Shown piece after piece: positions 9,295 through 22,091 of a stretch of 64,000 bases of DNA. Origin of the DNA: Erythroxylum novogranatense (taxonomy: Eukaryota; Streptophyta; Magnoliopsida; Malpighiales; Erythroxylaceae); the NCBI GenBank assembly GCA_029891385.1, contig CM057228.1:85176964-85240963 (forward strand). Reading direction: 5' to 3'. Both the position numbers and the translations under genes were made by a program. The notes beneath the pieces were generated by a model, which saw only the letters and a program-made list of their open reading frames with translations, ran no database searches and was not told where the DNA came from. Position 1 is the first letter of the stretch. Every line of letters begins with the position of its first letter.

Positions 9295-12239
9295 TGTAAC
9301 ATCCCGTCCCCGATCGGAAGGGTAAATTGGTAAATTGGGACAGGCTAGTGAGTCACATTGCATATACTGATTTGAACATTCATTTGGCCTCTAATTTTAG
9401 AGGAACGAGTCGTTTGGCATATGCACATATAGGTACATGCGTTCATGACAAATCCCGGCATTTAATTATGATTTCGATGTGTTTTGTGACTTAGTTGAGA
9501 TTTATAGAATAATTGGGCCTGAATAGTTAAATTGGAAATGTTTTAGAGTGATGGTTACTGGATAATAACTCTTCGAATATTTTCTGGAAATTTGGGAGAA
9601 AAAGTCCGGACCGGAAAATCCTCCGAGTGACGGACCGATCGATTTTATAGAACTGAAATGACTGTCTAATGGCTAGGAAAATTTTGCTAAATGATTTGAG
9701 AAATTAATCTGACTAGCCATTGAAATTTGGAGAGAAATTGGACTAGAAATGAAATTGAAAAGAGAAAGAGATTTAAATGTTTTGGGAGGAAAAAAGGACA
9801 AGAGGTTTATTTGTTCTTCATATAAATACCTTAGTTTTGAAAACTTGGCAAAAAGCTTGCTCTCTTTCGTCCTAGGGCATGCGAATTTTTCCTCCACCAA
9901 TTGAGCTTTGCTCTTCCTCCCCTTATGATCTTTTCTTGTCCAAGTTGCTTTCTCTTTCCTTGATATTTGGGAGCAAACCTAAATCCTTTGAGATGATGGA
10001 AAATGGTGGGAGAAGAAGAAGGAGTCGTTGAAAGAAATTGGAAGATTTTCAGAGATCTGAGGATTTGTGGCTCGATCGGTAAGTAAAATGATCTTTATGT
10101 GTTTTTATGGTTGTTAAATGCATGCATGGGTTTAATTGTGAGAATTTGGGGTAGTTATGGGTAAGTTATGGAAGTTTTTAGAGTGAAAAATGGCGGAAAA
10201 ATCGATCGGAGAAGACGAACCAGGGCCGCACGTCGCGACGAATAAAATAATTGGACGTCACGACGAGCGTACGCCGCGACGTGCGTAGATGCTGCGACGA
10301 GCGTGTGCCGCAACGAGTGGGACGTCGCGATGAGGGACGAAGTAGACGTCGCGACGAGCGTGGGTTGACGCCGCGGCGAGTGTTTTTACGTCGCGGCGAG
10401 GATGGTTTTTCTGAATTGATTGGGTTTAGTTTTTAAGGCATAAATAATGGTGTAGACCTCCAATTGAGGTGATGTTTGATTCGTTGTGATCTAGATAAAG
10501 AGGTCTACAATTGAGGAAAAGAATGAGAGTTTGAATTTAGGATTTTGAGATCGCCATTAGTGAAAGACAGTTCAGAATGTGAATCTTAAGGATTGTACTT
10601 GGTATTTGGGGTATAATGTGAGACTTTGAAAGTAAATTCATTGCTACAGGGAATAATAGGAACTGAGTGTAAAGGATGAATTTGACCTAGAGAATAGTGT
10701 TATTGATTGTGAGATAATACCCTAGCGAGTATGACGTGATGAATTGACTGACTATTAGAATTGAAATTGGGGGAGTTCCGTATTATGCTATTGAATTGGG
10801 ATTGAGTCGTTATTGCTCAATTGAGTGGAAAATTAGAATTTGGCAAAAGAAAGTGAAATTGGGATATAGCGTCAGGAAGGTCATGAATAGGTATAGTACA
10901 TCGTTTTAATTAAGACATGTGCGTTATCAAATTATTTCTGATTGCGCATTTTTGTAATTGGGTAATTATTTGATTGTTTTAGAGGCACCGTTGGATCGTT
11001 ATTCCACAGACAGTGCTGGAGCTTCCAGACAGGTAGCTCGGAAGTTCAGGTGAGTAACCTAGTTGGTTTCTCAACCTATATGTGCTTAATTTTATGTACG
11101 ATTGCCATGTGGAGTAAGGAAGGATTATGTGTGTGTGTTTTGATTGATTTCGGACCACAGGTGTTCGAAATATTTGGAATGTGTTATAGAAGTGTTAAAT
11201 GTGCATAAGTGAATTTAAATTGGTTAAATGTGAAATTGGACATATGTACTAGGTTGTGACACAAGGTCTTTGTAAAACGAGGTATATGCATTCACGCATA
11301 AAGGCATAATCGATTAAAAGCAGTTGTGAGAAGCGACCAACTAAATGTCGTGGTATCGCTTGCCTCGAGGTGGTGCATACCGAGGGCTCTCCCACGGTGC
11401 TTTCGGATACCACAGCTCATTGTATCGGGGCATTCAGCCCAACGATTCAGAGCCACAGGCTCAACGATTGTGCAAATCCTTTCGGGATTATCAGGCATAT
11501 CACGCCCAACGTATATGAGAGCTTTAAGCTCAACGCACAGGACCTCTGGTCCAACGAAATTTCAGAGCCACTGGCTCAATGTTAATGAGCTCAGGCACAC
11601 GGTCACAACAACGAAAAGAAAATGAAAGTGTCACATGCACATTGCATATATGAATGATCAAATGTGAATTGTGTGAGAGGCGAAACGCCTCATAGTTGTG
11701 AAATTGAATGCATGGGATTTGATGAATGTGCTAATATGTGATATAATGTGAATTGTATGTATATGCATGAGTTGGGTGGACCATCGATGATGGTTTCTCA
11801 CTGAGTTCGCAAACTCACCCAACATTGCATTTATTTTTCAGGGATCGATTGGTACCCCATCAGACACACGGGGGTATTCTTTCAGCATTCAAGTGAAGAT
11901 TAGAGGTCGGGATCAGTCCGCGTCTGCATTTCATGCTATATTTTGTATCAAATTGGTTATTCGGAAATTTTTAGTATGAATTGTTATTTGACATGACTCA
12001 GTGGTTAGTATTTGTGAAAAGGGCCAAATGGCCATATGAGAAGTTTGAAATTGGCATGTATGATTGAAAAGGGCTTTTGCCATCTTTGATTATTTGACTT
12101 CCGCTAGTATGTTTGAAAAAAAAAGTTGCGTATCGAATTTTGAATAAGTTTAGTGCTCTAGCACGCCACCCTCGCTAGGCGCGATCTCGGATATCACCAT
12201 CGATATCGGGTCCGGGTCTGGCGGGAGTGGGGTGTTACA
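9295..12239 (+). repeat. 3' LTR of element A
   Basis: Nearly identical to 2877-5844, with scattered substitutions and short indels. The GC-rich island (10227-10402) is one unit shorter than in the 5' copy. TATA box at 9821, donor-like site at 11050, acceptor-like site ending at 11841. Ends GTGTTACA and is followed by the target duplication CGAAC. Confidence 0.92.
11323..11609 (+). other. Multi-hairpin domain in LTR A (3' copy)
   Basis: Same comb as 4921-5213. The closing right arm CGGTCACAAC (11600-11609) is intact, while the left arm has decayed after GTTGTGA. It keeps a hairpin lost from the 5' copy (GAGCC-ACA-GGCTC followed by AACG, near 11449) and the AACG after GGACC/GGTCC that reads AACA in the 5' copy. 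Confidence 0.7.
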
Positions 12240-12244
12240 CGAAC

Positions 12245-12556
12245 GATGGTGAGTGAGGGTCCCAAGGATCTTGTCTTGGCGACCCGACCGACCGTAGTCG
12301 ATCTATGGAGATGCCGAGCGATGGCGAGTGAGGGTCCCAAGGATCTTGTCTTGGCGACCCGACTGACCGTAGTCGATCTATGGAGATGCCGAGCGATGGC
12401 GAGTGAGGGTCCCAAGGATCTTGTCTTGGCGACCTGACCGACCGTAGTCGATCTATGGAGATGCCGAACGATGGAGAGTGAGGGTCCCAAGGATCTTGTC
12501 TTGGCGACCCGACCGATCGTAGTTGATCTATGGAGATGCCGAGTGATGGCGTATTG
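12245..12556. repeat. 75-bp minisatellite, right part
   Basis: Four full 75-bp units starting at 12245, 12320, 12395 and 12470, plus a partial unit from 12545. Each contains GAGTGAGGGTCCCAAGGATC and CGTAGTCGATCTATGGAGAT. It lies just beyond the integrase of the Tat element H. Tandem repeats in the 3' untranslated region are a known trait of Tat elements and can seed satellites. The unit length is a multiple of three, so spurious ORFs cross the array on both strands. Confidence 0.92.
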
Positions 12557-12738
12557 GATTTTCTATTCTTTGCCAATATAATGGAACTCTTTAGTGCCAA
12601 GAAATATGAAAACCCCTTTATTGATGATAGTGAGGGCGTGGGCCGTTAAAAAACCTGTCTGGCAGGGACAGGAAAAAGGTTCCCACATGTTCTATACAGA
12701 AACGATAATAAGCAAAGATTAACTAAAATGAAACTTAT

Positions 12739-13850
12739 CTATTGGTAGAACGCCTTCAAATTTCGAGAGTTCCAAGGCCTCGGAAGAACCTTCCTTTTCG
12801 CATCACGTAGGACGTAAGAGCCATGCCCGGCTTGCTTGATCATCTGATAGGGTCCTTCCCATGCCTGTTCGAGCTTTCCAGGATACTTCCCAGTTGCTTC
12901 GGCTTTTCGTAGGACGTACCTACCTACCTTTACGTTGCTCGGCTTTATTCTTCTATTGTAGAACTTGGTCTCTTTTTGCCTGACGGCTTCCGAACGAGCG
13001 ACTGCTCTTTCTCTGTCTTCACTGAGGAGGTCGAGTTGCTTCATCATTTCGCTCTTCTTCATAGCCCGACACCCTTTGATTGTGCAATACCACTTCTACT
13101 GGGACAAGGGCTTCTGCCCCGAAGGTCATCCTGAACGGTGTTTCCCCTGTGGCTCCGTTTGGTGTGGTTCTGTATGCCCACAACACTTCGTCTAGTTCTT
13201 CCACCCAGGTCTTTCGGCCATCTAGGCATTTCTTGAGGGCACTCATTATCTTTTTATTGGTGTTTTCCGCGAGACCGTTGCTTTGGGGATGGGCTACCGA
13301 AGTCAGTTGTAGCTTGATCTTTAGTTGGTCGCAGAAATCTCTGAACTTATCGTTATTGAACTGCCGACCGTTATCCGTAACCAACACCATAGGCATCCCG
13401 AAGTGGGTTAGTATATTTTTCATCACGAAGCTCTCCACCTTCTGCTTGGAAATTGTAGCGACCGCTTCCGCTTCTGCCCATTTGGTGAAGTATTCCACCG
13501 CCACTATCAAGAACTTCTTCATCCAGACCGAGAGGAAGGGACCCAAGATATCCATTCCCCATTGAGTGAACGGGATAGGATGACTCATAATTTTCATCCT
13601 CTCGGTCGGCTGGTGAGACAGGCTGCTATTTCTCTAGCAGGCCTCACATCGGTCGACTTTCTCCTGGCAGTCTCTTCTCATGGTCAGCCAGTAGTACCCC
13701 TGTCTGATTAGTCTGTGCGTCAACATTTTGTCTCCTACATGATTCCCGCACATTCCTTCGTGGATTTCGGCCATTGCCTGCTCGGCTTCTTCTTCATTCA
13801 AGCATCGGAGCAGCCGCTAGTCGTAAGATCGCTTGTATAGAGTGTCGTTA
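12739..13850 (-). pseudogene. Integrase of Tat element H
   Basis: Three parts on the minus strand. A zinc-binding remnant (about 13850-13600) reads like HVGDKMLTHRLIRQGYYW followed by Cys pairs, but is broken by a stop. The catalytic core (13597-13019) has the Asp-Asp-Glu set: GMDILGPF, VTDNGRQFNN and QSNGLAENTNKK. The C-terminal domain (13062-12739) ends near LPRPWNSRNLKAFYQ. Core and C-terminal parts are in different frames, so a frameshift lies near 13020-13060. It would insert the cDNA into the host chromosome. It is the last pol domain before the 3' untranslated minisatellite and is not functional as it stands. Confidence 0.88.
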
Positions 13851-13999
13851 ATGACCATGTACTCGGCCACCTTTATTCTCAGTTTCTTGGCTTCCAATGC
13901 TTCTTCCGTTTGCGTACCCTCCAAGTGGTACTGTCTAATCGGCTCCATACAGCTCGACCGACCGATGCTCACATCAAGAACTTCTTGGGTTTTCGGATG

Positions 14000-14761
14000 C
14001 TAGTTTGGTCTAGTCGCTCGACGTAACATTATTTTGGCATCTCGATCACAAGCCATTTTGGAGAGCGCGTCTGCCTTAACATTCCTGGCTCGCTCTATTC
14101 TATTGACCGAATATTGCTCGAAGTTTCTCAACTCCTGTTTTACCAACTCTAGGTATTTGATCATGTTGCTCCCCTTGGCTTCGAATAGTCCAGTAACTTG
14201 GCCGACCACTACCTGGCTATCACTGTACACCTTTAAGTGCTTCACTTCCATTTCCCTGGCCAATTGGAGGCCGGCTATCAGGGCCTCGTATTCTGCTTCG
14301 TTATTGGAGGCCTTGAACTCGAGCTGAAGGGCATATTTCACCTTTTCTTCGTTGTGCGGGCTGATCAGCACTACTCTCGCTCCGCATCCCTCGGTATTGG
14401 ACGACCCGTCAACAAACAAGCTCCAGGCGGGAGATTGCTCACACTGCGAGTCTGGTTGACTCATTTCTGCGATGAAGTCTGCCAACACCTGTGCCTTAAT
14501 CGTCGTCCGAGGCTTATACTGGATATCAAATTCCCCCATTCTCGCCCACTTTATTAATCGACCAAGTTTGAACAAGCCAAGACATTGCTCGAGGGTTGGT
14601 CGGTCCATACTTGATGGTGTGACTCGAAGTAAGGTCTTAACTTCCGCTACCGACATTATCAAGGAGAGAGCAGCTTTTCTATAGGCGCATACTGCGTCTC
14701 GGTCCGGCCAACACTCGTCAAGTAGAGACAAGGCGTTGTTCATTTCCCTCCGAGCGGACAA
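14000..14761 (-). pseudogene. Archaeal-type second RNase H (aRNH) of Tat element H
   Basis: About 250 aa on the minus strand. The RNase H fold is visible: FVDGSSNTEGCGARVVL (first Asp), NNEAEYEALIAGL (Glu), VYSDSQVVVGQV (Asp) and ARNVKADALSKMA (last Asp), so all four acidic positions are kept. The stretch before it (YKPRTTIKAQVLADFIAEM) is the typical link from the connection domain. A second RNase H of this type is diagnostic of the Tat lineage. The ORF stays open but is out of frame with its neighbours. Confidence 0.88.
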
Positions 14762-15098
14762 GAATTGCGCTAATCGACCCCTCCGTGACTGCCATGTATA
14801 GGACTAGGTTCTCCCCTTCAACCGGGCTTTGCAGGATGGGCGGGCTGGACAAATATAGCTTTAATTGCTGAAACGCCCTTTTGCACTCATTTGGCCATCG
14901 AAACTGCGTCACATCCGTTTTTCTTAAAACTTTGAAGAACGGGAGGCACTTGTCTCCCATCCTGGAGACGAATCTGCTAAGCGAGACTATCCGAACGATC
15001 AATATCTGTATTTCTTTCAAGCATCTCGGGGAAGGCATCTGGATGATGGCTTCAATCTTCTCTGGATTAGCTTCAATCCCCCGCTGAGTGATCATGAA
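14718..15098 (-). pseudogene. RT connection and first RNase H of Tat element H (downstream fragment)
   Basis: Begins right after element B with ITQRGIEANPEKIEAI, the usual continuation of the LGF(I/M) motif that ends the RT fragment at 22717. It continues through the thumb/connection domain (RFVSRMGDKCLPFFKVLRK, WPNECKRAFQQLK) into a decayed RNase H1 start (LVLYMAVTEGSISAILVR) and then a stop. The ORF upstream of 15098 is only LTR read-through. Confidence 0.85.
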
Positions 15099-15890
15099 TG
15101 TAACATCCCACCCCCTACTGGAAGGGTAAAATGATAAAATTGGCATAGGATGGGATAGATTGGGATTGCATAGGACTGCTCATGTCTAATAGGATTGCTA
15201 CACAGTAGCAATCGTGCACATGAAATGACTGTACATGCATTCATGACATTTCCCAGCTTGGGTTTCAAATGGAGATCTTTTGTGAAATTTATGGGATACT
15301 TGTATTTGAAAACTTATTCGGAGTGCGCCAAAAATTGTTTTATATTTTATGGAATTTTCAGAATTTTTCTGAAATTTTAGGAGAAAATTTCAAACCGCAA
15401 AAACGCCTGGCCTATGGCCTAAAGGTGTTTTTGTTTGGAAATGTGGTTTTCGTGTTTTAAAATTATTTGGAGTTCGCCATAAAGCGTTTTACATTTTAAG
15501 GATTTATAGAATTTTTCTGAAATTTTTGGGGTTGTTGCGGACCGAAAATTCAACTGACCGACCGGGTGAAATTTTTGTCTTGAACAGGATTGACTAATGG
15601 CATAAGATTAGTGGATAATTAATGTTAAGAATTATTCTAGTGCCATGATTAATGTTTAAGTGAGATTAATGAAAGATTATGATTAAATTATGTTAATTAA
15701 GTTGTTTTTGTCTTTTACTCTTTTAAGTGCCAAGTGTCCACTTAAGTAAACAACTTTGTCTTATCTTAGCCATTATATACGACTTCTCCTTGGATTCTCC
15801 AACAAATAAATCACTTAAAAGCTTTGAAAGCTTATCCTCTTCCTCTCATCCGAAACTTGGTTGCTTCATTCCTTGGTGTGCTTTCATTTC
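15099..15890 (+). repeat. Truncated 5' LTR of B
   Basis: Matches 18396 to about 19180 of the 3' LTR in direct orientation and ends within GCTTTCATTTC. It keeps the LTR start TGTAACATCCCACCC and the TATATA region. Confidence 0.88.
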
Positions 15891-16383
15891 CAGCTTTCAA
15901 CATTAACCTATCTTCTATCCCTTCCAACATCCATAACACATCACTAAGCATCAAATTATACCTCTAATTCACCTACAAATTAATCACAACATTCACTTAT
16001 ATAATTTACTAAACTTTGGCAGCACATATCTACCCAATTATCATACTTGTTTCCTTTCATTTAAGCTAACAAACTCAATCCAAAACCAAGCCAAAACTCA
16101 CTTAAAACTATAATCATTCATTCATCCATATATAAGCACATAATGAAACCCATTCTAACCTACCCTTCTTATGCTCAAGTACACATATAAATAGTCTCCA
16201 TGCATGCTTCTACCTACTAAAAGAAAGAATATAACCAAACTACTTACCTTAGACAAGTCAAGCAATCAAATCTCCAAAGCTTTGCAACTCTCCACACTTC
16301 CTACTTAAACACCTCACCCACGGCTATGTCACTACACAAGCACATCATCACCTTCTCAAGAATCAAACTTGGTCTTAGGGGTG
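15886..16383 (-). repeat. Inverted 498-bp LTR segment in B
   Basis: Reverse complement of 19248-19745 in the 3' LTR, same length. The left junction shares ATTTC with the direct LTR part. Together with the 3' LTR this makes a long inverted repeat about 2.9 kb apart. Confidence 0.88.
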
Positions 16384-18395
16384 ATTGGCTGATGAGATTT
16401 TGTGAACAATATTATGACGGTAGCAAGACTTATGCGAATGACTAGAATATGTATGTATTAAATCAAAATGCGAATGACTAGAATAAAACGAGAGTATGTA
16501 TGTATTAAATCAAAATGTGAATTGGAGTCATGTCTCAAGAGGCGACTTAGGCATACCATCGAGGTTTTATGCAATCGTATGTACGGAAATGTAAAGTATT
16601 CAATGACGAAATGGAATGTTGATTAGAGGAGATCCTATTGCAAAGTGACTCTAGTTGGATCAATACAATTTGTGGATGAATTAGTGTTTGAACATGGCAT
16701 ATTGGGAGATTAAATGAAATAAATTATGAAGTCGTAAGGCATATATATATATATATATGGAATTTGGAGTTACTTGGGATTGGTTATAAATTTGGATACA
16801 TCCGAAGTTGCGTAAAGCTCAAAAAATTGGAGGAAAAACGATGAGGTATAAGATTGATAATTGTAAAAGGAGACGTTTGGGAAAAAAAATTTATAAATCG
16901 AGTATTGATTGTATCGCTCAATCTGAAACTTGGCAATCAGTATAGAAATGTTCCAAAGAAATGTTATGATCTGATCGATGAAATTGTGTGAAGTGATTTT
17001 TTTGTGCATAGGACAAGTATAATCGCATGGGCTGCTTTGTGACTAGTAATTGAAATACATTGTTCGAAAAAATTGGAGACTCTATTAAATGTAAATGTGT
17101 TTAGAGGTAGCCATGATACATATAGCGATAATGATTAAGATAAATTGAGCCGACGTTGATAAAAAGGTATTGGAGACTTTAGATTCCTATAAGGATACAT
17201 TGTGTTAATTCGAGGAAAAAGATGGGCATAAATGACTATTATATTGACAATTTTGAAATAAACAGAAAATTCTGCCCACTAAACTTAAAGTAGATAATGG
17301 GTAAGTGTGCAGTGTTTCTGGAAAATGGGGATACTAGATAAGGGTAAGAATGGTTAAGAGTGAAGGAGTTCAAGTAGTGAATATGCAAGTCAAATCGGAA
17401 TAAGAAAAGGTATGTGTACCCGATAAAAAGTGCTAGAAAAAAAAAAGTGAATAAGAAAGTGAATAGTCAAAGTGATACATTCTAGTAATCATATGTGAAA
17501 AGTGAAATTGTTTATAGATTTGAATGGTCAACAGGCACAATGCGTAAGTGGTTTAGGTTTCATAGGGTTATAACCATGTTATAGAGTTCTGATTTACTGT
17601 AGGGAAATACTGCTACACTGCACAATGCTTAACGGAGTCAAAGACCAATATGGATTTGAGGCGTGATGTGAGAGACAAAGGAAAGTACCTTAGGAAAACC
17701 GAATGGGTTAGTGGAGGTAAAACCGATCGACAAATGAATTAGCGTAAAGTACATATTCGAATAGAGTGTATGAATACCATAGAACAATGAATTGTCTAAG
17801 GAGAGTTGAAGTTGAACAGAAAGTCAATAGACTATAAAGAATGACTGCAGTCGGTAAATTAACACTGGTTTTCTCAAAATGGAGCTAAGTGTCATTGTCT
17901 TAGTATCAAAAGGAAAGTGAAGGGACAAGGACAAGATAAATGATGTTATTGTAAGTAACACCTTGAACAGATGTACTCAACGGAATATGAATTAATCTGT
18001 ATATGACTGGGGAAAAAGGTATTGGATGGTAGTGAGAATAAGATAATATTAGTAATCTAGACGGGATGAATAAAACGTGATAAGTGAACGAGTTCGGAAA
18101 TAAGGAAATGAATCATAGCATCGGAACAAAAGGGTATAGCTAATCGAAAATGGTAAATGAGCTAGTTAACAAAGTGAGATCGCCAACCGATGTCTGTGGA
18201 GTCTGCATTTCGTGACAAGTGATAAGGAATTAGCCAAATAAGTGATGGAACAACCGATGAATATGGTTATTGTGTCTTTCGGAAAATGAATTATGGAATG
18301 AAAAGTGTATGGGACATGTAGAAACATATGATTACCGTCATATCGAAGCAGTTGATTGAGAATTTCGAGGACGAAATTTTTTAAGGAGGGGGAAT
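16384..18395 (+). other. Non-coding internal region of B
   Basis: About 2 kb, AT-rich, with no coding motif. 16735-17050 matches 7665-7990 in A. The left part of the interior and the primer-binding site are missing because of the 5' rearrangement. Confidence 0.75.
18383..18394 (+). other. Polypurine tract of B
   Basis: AAGGAGGGGGAA just before the 3' LTR, preceded by TTTCGAGGACGAAATTTT. Confidence 0.85.
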
Positions 18396-20890
18396 TGTAA
18401 TATCCCACCCCTACCTGGAAGGGTAAAATGATAAAATTGGCATAGGATGGGATAGATTGGGATTGCATAGATGCTCATGTCTAATAGGATTGCTACACAA
18501 GAGTAATCGTGCACATGAAATGATTGTACATGCATTCATGACATTTCCATTGGGTTTCAAATGGAGATCTTTGTGAAATTTATGGGATACTTGTATTTGA
18601 AAACTTATTCGAGCGCGCCAAAAATTGTTTTATATTTTATGGGATTTTCAGAATTTTTCCGAATTTTCCGGAGAAAATTCTAAACCGCAAAAACGCCGGC
18701 CTATGGCCTAAAGGTGTTTTGTTTGGAAAATGTGGTTTTCGTGTTTTAAAATTATTTGGAGTTCGCCATAAAGCGTTTTACATTTTAAGGATTTATAGAA
18801 TTTTTCGGAATTTTTGGGTTGTTGCGGATGAGGAAAATTCCAACTGACCGATTGGGTGAAATTTTGTACTGAACAGGATTGACTAATGGCATAAGATTAG
18901 TGGATAATTAATGTTAAGAATTATTCTAGTGCCATGATTAATGTTTAAGTGAGATTAATGAAAGATTATGATTAAATTATGTTAATTAAGTTGTTTTGTC
19001 TTTTACTCTTTTAAGTGCCAAGTGTCCACTTAAGTAAACAACTTTGTCTTATCTTAGCCATTATATACGACTTCTCCTTGGATTCTCCAACAAATAAATC
19101 ACTTAAAAGCTTTGAAAGCTTATCCTCTTCCTCTCATCCAAACTTGGTTGCTTCATTCCTTGGTGTGCTTTCATTTCTCTTTCAAATTCTCTTCTTCCTT
19201 TTCCATACATGGAGGTTTGTTTTGGATCTTTGCTTGCTTCTTCCTTACACCCCTAAGACCAAGTTTGATTCTTGAGAAGGTGATGATGTGCTTGTGTAGT
19301 GACATAGCCGTGGGTGAGGTGTTTAAGTAGGAAGTGTGGAGAGTTGCAAAGCTTTGGAGATTTGATTGCTTGACTTGTCTAAGGTAAGTAGTTTGGTTAT
19401 ATTCTTTCTTTTAGTAGGTAGAAGCATGCATGGAGACTATTTATATGTGTACTTGAGCATAAGAAGGGTAGGTTAGAATGGGTTTCATTATGTGCTTATA
19501 TATGGATGAATGAATGATTATAGTTTTAAGTGAGTTTTGGCTTGGTTTTGGATTGAGTTTGTTAGCTTAAATGAAAGGAAACAAGTATGATAATTGGGTA
19601 GATATGTGCTGCCAAAGTTTAGTAAATTATATAAGTTAATGTTGTGATTAGTTTGTAGTTGAATTAGAGGTATAATTTGATGCTTAGTGATGTGTTATGG
19701 ATGTTGGAAGTGATAGAAGATAGGTTAATGTTGAAAGCTGGAAATTGAGTTTTGAACCTATGGTACTGTTTTGTTCATAATTAATTGTATAGGTGAGCAA
19801 ATGAGGTGAGGTTTGTGCCCAAGTAAACTTTGGGATGTTGGCTTCATTTTAGTGTGAAATAGGTGTTGGTCAATTTTAATGTTAGAAGGTCGAAAATTGG
19901 CATGGAAAGTTTCTGTTTCTGGGTCTGGGAACAGTACCCGCAAATATGTCAAATGAGTTTTGCTAATTTTTCTAAATTAATTGGTATGGGATTAGAGAAA
20001 ATGGTCTTCATGAAAGTTGTAGCCTATTGAGTTAGCTTTCCATTACCACTGATCTTGTTAATTTTCGAGTTGTATATTGGGAGATATGAACTGATTTCTA
20101 ATGACTGTTTTTATGCCTTGACTGAAACCTAGTTGAATTGGCACATTTAGTGCACATTCGGACTTGGAAGAATTTTGTAATTTTGTGAATTGAATTGGAG
20201 TTTGAATTGTACTGAAGAGTTCTATATGACAGATTGATTTTGAAAATGATATATGGCTTATAATTTTTGGAAGTCAGATGTGGGAGATATGGAATTTCAA
20301 AATCTGAACCTACATTGTGATGTTAAGTGCTGGTTAGGTCAGAAACTTGCATAACAGATTTGAAAATGTTAGAAATCGAATTGAAGTTTGAGTTCTTCAT
20401 GAACATTGAAGTTTGGGATCTTATCTTTTCAGGAACATAAGGTTGTGATTTTTGTAACATTTGTGCTATGAGATATGTTGAATGGAAAATTACTGTCCAG
20501 ATTGGTTGATTTCAGAAGACAGATTGTTTATGGAATTGTTTGATACAGTTAACAATAGAATTTGATGTTGGGTTGTTCATAAGAGTTGTAGATAACATTG
20601 TGAACTGATTGATCATATTGTTGTGGTAATTTTTAACTAAAGAATCAGTGAGTTATGGAATTGGTAAGGTACTGTCCTGTTGTGATAGGTTTTGTGTAGG
20701 CAGTTGGTGTGATTGGATTTTGACACCTTTAGGGTGAAATTGATTTTCATGGTCTTCATGAGAATTGTAGAGGGTTTCTTTATCTTTCCAATAAGGTATA
20801 ATTTGTATTTTCTGATTTGTGTGCTAAGATTTATGATTGTTGGAAATTTGGATTGAAAACAGGAAAAGGGCAAGGAAGTAGAAACCTCGT

Positions 20891-21022
20891 CGGATCGCGA
20901 GGCGAGGCGCCGCCTCGCGAGGCGAGGTAAGTCAGCCCAGTCGCGAGGCGGCGCCTCGCCTCGCGACGAGGCCAAATGGGTCGGCCTCGCAAGGGCGACG
21001 CCTCGCCCCTGCGAGGCAAGTG
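20891..21022 (+). repeat. GC-rich GCGAGGCG island in LTR B
   Basis: Repeats of GCGAGGCGAGGCGCCGCCTC-type words, strongly self-complementary. It holds the same place as the island of A, but the repeated word differs. Confidence 0.8.
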
Positions 21023-21892
21023 TAATATGAATGTATTATTTTTAGTATGATTTGATTATTTGGTATTTGGTGATTTTTTTGTCAATTTCTTTTCCGTCTG
21101 ACGTCCGATGGACCTGATTCTCGAGGCATCGGATTTGTAAAATATTGAATTTCATTTTGTGAAAAATTGGAAATTTTTAGACGGGAAACTGACGTGGCCC
21201 CGGGTAATGGACCGTTAATCACTGTTTTATTTAATTGGGGACCTATAAAGGTCCGAATTGCGCACCGTCAGCGCCAATAGATTTCTAATTTTAGACGGAT
21301 TTTATGATAAAAAAGGGATTAGGGCGGAATTCATGAATATGCATATTTCACCTACATGCACAAACCGCATATTTAGTGATTCGTTCTTTCTCTCGATTCT
21401 TTTAGAGGCCCAAATGGGCGTCGTTCGACCGACGGGCGGAAACTTCCGGCATTAGTTTCGAAGTAATAGGTGAGTAACCTAGTTGGTTCCTCAACCTTTA
21501 TGTGTTTAAGATTTTGCAATTATGCCATGTGGAGATAATGGAGGTTTATAGTTTATGTGTATTTGAATTTGATTGATTTGGACCATAGGTGTGCAAATAT
21601 TTGGAATGAGATAACGGCGCTACTTGTGAGTAATTGTTTGTAAATGTTATATTGAGATCTCGGACCGAGGTCCGAGGAAATGGGAAATTGATATTGAAGT
21701 GTTAATTGTCATTTCGTTTGATACATTGGATGGGATTGTAAATGTGATATAGTAGGATGCAATAAATTGGAAATGTAGATAATTGAAATACCGGACCGAA
21801 AGTCCAAGAATTGGAAAATAGTAATGATATGTAAATGGAAATTGGAATATGTACATTGCATGCATAAACATAAATGTGTGATCGATAAAAAG

Positions 21893-22091
21893 GTTGTGGA
21901 CCGGAGCGACCATCGATCGGGGCATATCACGCCTAACGATGAGAGCTTTATTTCAACGCATGTGACCTCAGTCCAACGTATTCAGAGCCTTGCAGCTCGA
22001 TATATCGAGGCTTCAAGCCCAATGTTTTCAGAGCCACTCGCTCAACGCAATGTGCCCGTTACTGGGACAGTTTCAGGCGCACGGTCACAAC
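21893..22091 (+). other. Multi-hairpin domain in LTR B
   Basis: Bounded by GTTGTGGACCG (21893-21903, one extra G) and CGGTCACAAC (22082-22091). Inside are GGCTT/AAGCC, CCCGTTACTGGG and decayed versions of the GAGCCA/TGGCTC hairpin, with AACG or AATG after most of them. Confidence 0.65.

Larger units (their letters stand above)
2877..12239 (+). mobile_element. Non-autonomous long-LTR retrotransposon A (LARD-like)
   Basis: A complete 9.36-kb element. Two LTRs (2968 and 2945 bp) begin TGTAACATCC and end GTGTTACA. The flanks are the direct repeat CGAAC (2872-2876 and 12240-12244). A primer-binding site matching initiator tRNA-Met follows the 5' LTR and a polypurine tract precedes the 3' LTR. The 3.45-kb interior has no gag or pol, only small spurious ORFs. 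Large LTRs with a conserved non-coding interior are the hallmark of LARDs. The end TTTCGGGGATGAAATTTTTG before the polypurine tract resembles the pol end of Tekay elements (compare element D), so a Tekay-lineage ancestor is inferred. Confidence 0.9.

Noticed and set aside
12194..12600. Long ORFs with 25-aa repeats on both strands
   Set aside because: They are read-through of the 75-bp minisatellite, whose length is a multiple of three. No domain or start context supports coding.
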